From: Cololabis saira
Taxonomy: Eukaryota; Chordata; Actinopteri; Beloniformes; Belonidae
Length of the DNA: 64,000 nt
NCBI RefSeq assembly: GCF_033807715.1
Contig: NC_084599.1
Coordinates: 4,030,625 to 4,094,624, forward strand
Direction of reading: 5' to 3'
The position numbers were made by a program, and so were the translations under genes. This document shows positions 60,438 through 64,000 of the stretch, piece by piece (the first letter of the stretch is position 1; every line of letters begins with the position of its first letter). The notes beneath the pieces were generated by a model, which saw only the letters and a program-made list of their open reading frames with translations, was not told where the DNA came from and made no database searches.

Positions 60438-61432
60438 CAGGGCTGCCACTCAAAGAAACACATTTCGATTTATACAAGTTTTGGATGAAATTATATGACC
60501 AAAAAATGCAAAAATTGTTTTCTTAAATTTAGTATGAGCTTGCTTTAATTATGTGGCAAATGACAATAAACACGAGAAAGATGGGTACTTCAATGAAAAA
60601 TAGATATTTTATTCAACTTTGCTGCTGTTCATACAAAAAGTAAATAAAAAAACCAAGGACAGGCACAGTGATCAGTCAGTATAGACATAAATCCATAAAT
60701 AAATAAACCTCTGTCCATTATTTTTCATTTTTTAAGGACAGGCAATTGTGTTATATAAAAAATAAATGATAAAATAAAATAAAACGTCTCGTATTTTTTC
60801 TCCATCAAGTGGGTGAAATGGGTTCTGGATGGCAGGACGTTCTCTGGGTTGAACTGGTGTATCATTTGTTGAAACCGCCAGCATCAACCATGGAGAGCGG
60901 CTCATATCACAGATCAGCTGCAGTTATTGATCAGTGAGCGCAGTCGTCTGGTGCAGGAACACGTCTGCTTCTTTTGCAGAAAGGGGTCCATGGTGGCTCT
61001 TCACCGGTCTGCATGCATTTAATTTAAAATACCTTTGTCAGGCACAGTCAGGCATAACGTTAAAGCTCTCTTTTAAAGCCAAAATACGCTTAATATCTTA
61101 CAGAGGCGAGTCCGTTTCGTTCAACTGTCCAACGTGCTTTCTCTTCAAATGTTCGTGCATTACCGACGTGCTCCGGTGATAAGCAAGGTCTCCTTTGCAA
61201 ACCTTGCAAGTCTTCTTTTTATTCGCCGTATCCAGGCTAAAACGCTCCCGAACTTTTGGGAGCGCTGAGACACAAAAAAAAAGCTGCGCTGAGACGCTGT
61301 CGTGCAGCGCAGCTCTCGGTAGAGATTGTATGAAGTGAAGTGAGATGCCTCACTCCATTGGGAAAAAAACGTCTGGTGACAATTTTGATTATCGCTTTTT
61401 TTCGACAACGTCGACGAATCGTTGCAGCCCTA
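60438..61432. mobile_element. second hAT-like element nested in the first
   Basis: Ends CAGGGCTGCCAC and CGTTGCAGCCCTA as short imperfect inverted repeats. On minus, about 61215-61090 encodes a BED finger, KKKTCKVCKGDLAYHRSTS then MHEHLKRKH. No complete transposase remains. The borders are approximate. Confidence 0.6.
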
Positions 61433-61523
61433 ATTATGATCGGAACACAAGCCATTTCACGGCCCAGTAGTAACGGCTCTGCGGCCCGGTACCGGTCCGG
61501 GGACCGGGGGTTGGGAATCACGG

Positions 61524-62589
61524 CATTAAAGCATCTCTGACACCCGCCCCCCCTCTGGCCCCTGCGCCGCTGCTTCCACAGGTGCTGCTGCAACCGCATC
61601 CCTGCTGCAGCCCATGAATTCTCATAGGTCTCCCCATGACCTTCACACAGGTTATGGAGAGCACAACATGCCAGCACCATAGCTTTCACTAGCTGGATAA
61701 CCGAATCGTTCCTTTTCAGGAGGCAACGCCACCTCCCCTTCAGTCTGCCAAAAGCATTTTCCACAACCACCCGTGCACGACTGAATTTGTAGTTGAACGT
61801 TTTTTGGTCCACTGCAAGCCTTCCGGTGTCAGGGAATGGTTTCATGAGCCATTTCTGCAAAGGATATGCAGAGTCCCCAAGGATGTAGTAGCCAACATTT
61901 GCTCCACCAATGTTCCTGAAATTAGCTGGGAAGAGGTTTTCTCGGCTGGCTAGTTCCCACAGGTTTGACAACCTCAGGACCCTAGCATCATGCGTGCTCC
62001 CGGCCGGTCCAGCAAAGACGTTCCAGAACATCCCTTTTCCATCTACCACACCTTGTAGGATTATTGAGTGCCAGCCTTTCCTATTGAAGTAATCAGTGTG
62101 ATAGTCCTTTGGTGCAATGACAGGTATGTGTGAACCATCAATAGCACCCACGCAATGTGGCATCCCCCACCTACTGTCATTGTAGGCAGCGATTTCTCGT
62201 AACCTCCTCTCATTGGGGAAACGGATTTGTTCTGGCAACAGCAACATGCCCACTGCTTTACAAAAGTCCTGCACACACGTGCACACAGTGGTGATGCTGA
62301 CTCCAAAAAGGTGTCCGATGCTCCGATACTCTGAGCCGGTGGCAAGCTTCCAGAGTGCAACAGCAACCCTCTTTTTTAGGGGCACACACTCACGGAATGT
62401 TGTGTCCTGGCGCTCCATGGCAGGGCGTAACTTGTTGCAGAGGAAGTTGTACGTTCCCTCGGACATCCTAAAGTTGTCCACCCACTGCTGGCGCGTGAAG
62501 CCGGGAACAATAGTATCCCACCACTCCGAGGTTCTGTTGAACTTCCAGACCGACGGTTTGCGGCGATTAAGTAGCTCCCGCACAGCAAT
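61524..62589 (-). CDS. PIF/Harbinger transposase exon 2 (HARBI1-like nuclease)
   Basis: DDE nuclease of the PIF/Harbinger superfamily, which cuts and pastes the element at TTA-like targets. From 62589: IAVRELLNRRKPSVW, QQWVDNFRMSEGTYNFL, a helix-turn-helix region (YRSIGHLFGVSITTVCTC), then catalytic D in GAIDGSHI, D in ILGDSAYPL and E in VVVENAFGRLKGRW. About 340 codons. Near the end a run of seven G (61547-61553, C on plus) leaves the frame one base off from RDALMRYLA, the likely C-terminus. The original stop (59566-59568) is now displaced by the hAT insertion. The catalytic core is intact but the tail is altered. Confidence 0.85.
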
Positions 62590-62713
62590 CTGAAACAGGC
62601 AGAAGATCATTTGTTTTCATACTTAACATCTATAACATGCAGACATAAAAGCGTTACTTTGGACCTTTATTTTACGACTTTAGGCGAGTAAAAACAATCT
62701 GCAATTAGCTTAC

Positions 62714-62917
62714 CATGCGACCACGTTTCCTATTCCTCCGGTTATCTTCCTCCTGGTAGGACTCTATGGCTTCCAGCACTCTCTTGTGCTTCTCGATGGC
62801 GTCCTCCCTCGCCGCTTGAAGCCTTCTCTCCCCATTTTGCATATTAGTACGCATATTAGTACGAAATAAACGCCACATAAAAAGCAGCAGCTCTACCAAA
62901 ACAGCAACGTTCTCCAT
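62714..62917 (-). CDS. PIF/Harbinger transposase exon 1
   Basis: 68 codons from MENVAVLVELLLFMWRLFR, then LQAAREDAIEKHKRVLEA and DNRRNRKRGRM, ending at donor GTAAGC. It joins exon 2 at phase 0 across a 124-bp intron (62713-62590, acceptor TTTCAG). It is likely the true N-terminus; the ATG at 62610 inside the intron is a shadow start. Confidence 0.75.
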
Positions 62918-62944
62918 CTTCGTGTCTATTCTTCCTCGTGTGCG

Positions 62945-63229
62945 TCGCACAAATGAGTACGTCACAGCGGCTTCGCTCCAACTCCGCCTACTTTTTTTTT
63001 ATTTTAATTTTTTTTATTTAACCTTTATTTATCCAGGAATAATCCCATTGAGATTAAAATCTCTTTTGCAAGGGGGTCCTGGCCAAGAAGGCAGCACAAT
63101 AGGTCCACATCAGTTACACATTGAACAACATTGAACAACATCAACAAAAGAGACATAAAAAACAGCTAAAACACACACAAACGCACAAATGAGTACATCA
63201 CAGCGGCTTCGCTCCAACTCCGCCTACTT
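62945..63229. repeat. 48-bp direct duplication flanking a 189-bp insert
   Basis: CGCACAAATGAGTACGTCAC and the next 28 bases (62945-62992) recur at 63182-63229 with one change. The insert between them (62993-63181) has TTATTTAACCTTTATTTATC and AAGGGGGTCCTGGCCAAGA, a very common fish dispersed repeat. Confidence 0.85.
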
Positions 63230-63368
63230 AGTTCCTCGTTTGGGTTGCGCAATCGAGTACGTCACAGCAGCTTCACCCCAACCCCCCCCACTTGTCCCCT
63301 GGCTGTGGAAAAACACACGGGGACAAAACGGGTGGAGCCGGGTGGAGCCGCGCCGAGCGGGAAGCGGG

Positions 63369-63386
63369 ACTAGTGGAAAAGGGCCA
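63369..63386. mobile_element. right terminal inverted repeat of the Harbinger element
   Basis: ACTAGTGGAAAAGGGCCA, matching the right end of MITE copy 2 at 32111. Inside it, GTTGCGCAATCGAGTACGTC (about 63244) is the reverse complement of sequence in MITE copies 1 and 2. The left end of this element was not found; L1 #3 occupies that side. Confidence 0.75.
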
Positions 63387-63600
63387 TATCTGGCTTCGGA
63401 GGAATTGTCCCGGGCCCAGCATGATAGACATATCCAGATGCTTCTGGCTGATGCCCGTGAGGCCAGGGATCACCAAACAATGTTACAAACAATGTTACAA
63501 AACATGCAGATGGAACAGACTGAACGATTTAACCAGGCTTTTCTTGGTTGGCTCGGCTCGTCACGGCGATGACTGGTCAACGTGACGTCAACTGAAACTT
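63387..63600 (+). pseudogene. second copy of the Harbinger Myb-like last exon
   Basis: Encodes QMLLADAREARDHQ and QTERFNQAFL, parallel to exon 3 at 56918-57204. The ending LVTAMTGQRDVN is present only in another frame, so one indel near 63545-63555 has shifted it. The first Harbinger element ends directly against it at 63386, so that element likely inserted into this older copy. Confidence 0.75.
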
Positions 63601-64000
63601 CTGCAACGTTCCATTGACCATTGTTTATGAAGCTATTTGTGTTTTATTGAACATTGTTTAGATATTTTTCAAGTTTTTTTTTTTAATGAACATTTTTTCC
63701 AGTTTTTATTGAACATTATTTTTAATAATAGAACTATTTGTATTTTTCCAGTTCTTATTGTACTTTTTTTTTTTTAAATAGAACTGTTTCTAATAACTCT
63801 TTCTATTTGTCAAGTTTTTTTATTGGACATTTTATTCCAGTTTTTATTGAGCATCTTTTACAATAAATTATTTATAATTTTCCAGTTTTGTTGGACATTT
63901 TATTCCAGTTTGAGCATTTTTTGCAATACAACTATTTATAATAAAACTATTTGTATTTGTCAAGTTTTTTTATTGAACATTTTATTCCAGTTTTTATTGA
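63601..64000. repeat. T-rich degenerate repeat to window end
   Basis: CCAGTTTTTATTGAACATT-like units, the same as after the first Myb copy. No gene. Confidence 0.65.

Larger units (their letters stand above)
59595..61523. mobile_element. hAT transposon (BED-type), deleted
   Basis: Starts CAGGGGTTCCCAACC and ends GGTTGGGAATCACGG, with an exact 8-bp duplication CATTAAAG (59587-59594 and 61524-61531). Carries the first 174 codons of a hAT transposase on minus and a second hAT inside. It interrupts the 3' end of the Harbinger transposase gene. Confidence 0.88.

Noticed and set aside
60934..61408. Short frames on both strands in the inner hAT
   Set aside because: The only supported coding trace there is the BED finger in another minus frame; these frames are shadows.

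Overview
The window is teleost fish nuclear DNA. The evidence is one fish-type NLR immune-receptor gene (FISNA-NACHT, split over small N-terminal exons), a complete ddx10 RNA-helicase gene, and a dense set of fish-typical repeats: RTE/Rex3-like, L2-like and L1-like LINEs, a Ty3/gypsy LTR retrotransposon, PIF/Harbinger and hAT DNA transposons with MITEs, and many micro- and minisatellites. No bacterial, CRISPR, rRNA or tRNA gene was seen.

Layout. 1-5281: minus-strand NLR gene with six phase-compatible exons, cut by the left window edge inside the NACHT exon; its introns hold a Rex3-like fragment, a (CA)n tract and a possible solo LTR. 5455-17545: an L2-like LINE remnant split by a nearly intact Ty3/gypsy element (6083-14409) and by a block of MITEs. 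17529-27527: nested LINEs. One L1 sits inside another L1, and the inner one is itself broken by a dispersed repeat, an antisense LINE and a MITE; an inverted partial copy of the target stands beside it without the inner L1. 27570-37000: AT microsatellites, a 2.3-kb satellite with a 17-bp unit, MITEs and repeat debris. 37525-45064: ddx10 on the minus strand in only three coding exons, with a CAG/CTG tract and minisatellites in and around it. 45514-48555: 5'-truncated antisense L1. 48571-63386: remains of an autonomous PIF/Harbinger transposon, with a three-exon Myb/SANT-like ORF on plus and a two-exon DDE transposase on minus, facing each other. It is broken by a foldback element in Myb exon 1, a 5.35-kb palindromic element, a Rex3-like LINE and a hAT with a second hAT inside it. 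63387-64000: part of a second copy of the same family.

The two host genes are unrelated: the NLR is a cytosolic innate-immune sensor and ddx10 a nucleolar ribosome-biogenesis helicase. Most of the rest is a layered record of transposition, and target-site duplications and reading frames give much of the order. The most unusual points are: an LTR that carries both an unspliced and a spliced copy of its own exons; a consensus -1 frameshift site with a possible pseudoknot between gag and pol; the giant palindrome with 170-bp tandem units in both arms; the near-intronless ddx10 with a CUG tract in its predicted 3'UTR; and an inverted 'empty site' copy next to a nested L1. All calls come from reading the sequence; no database search was run.
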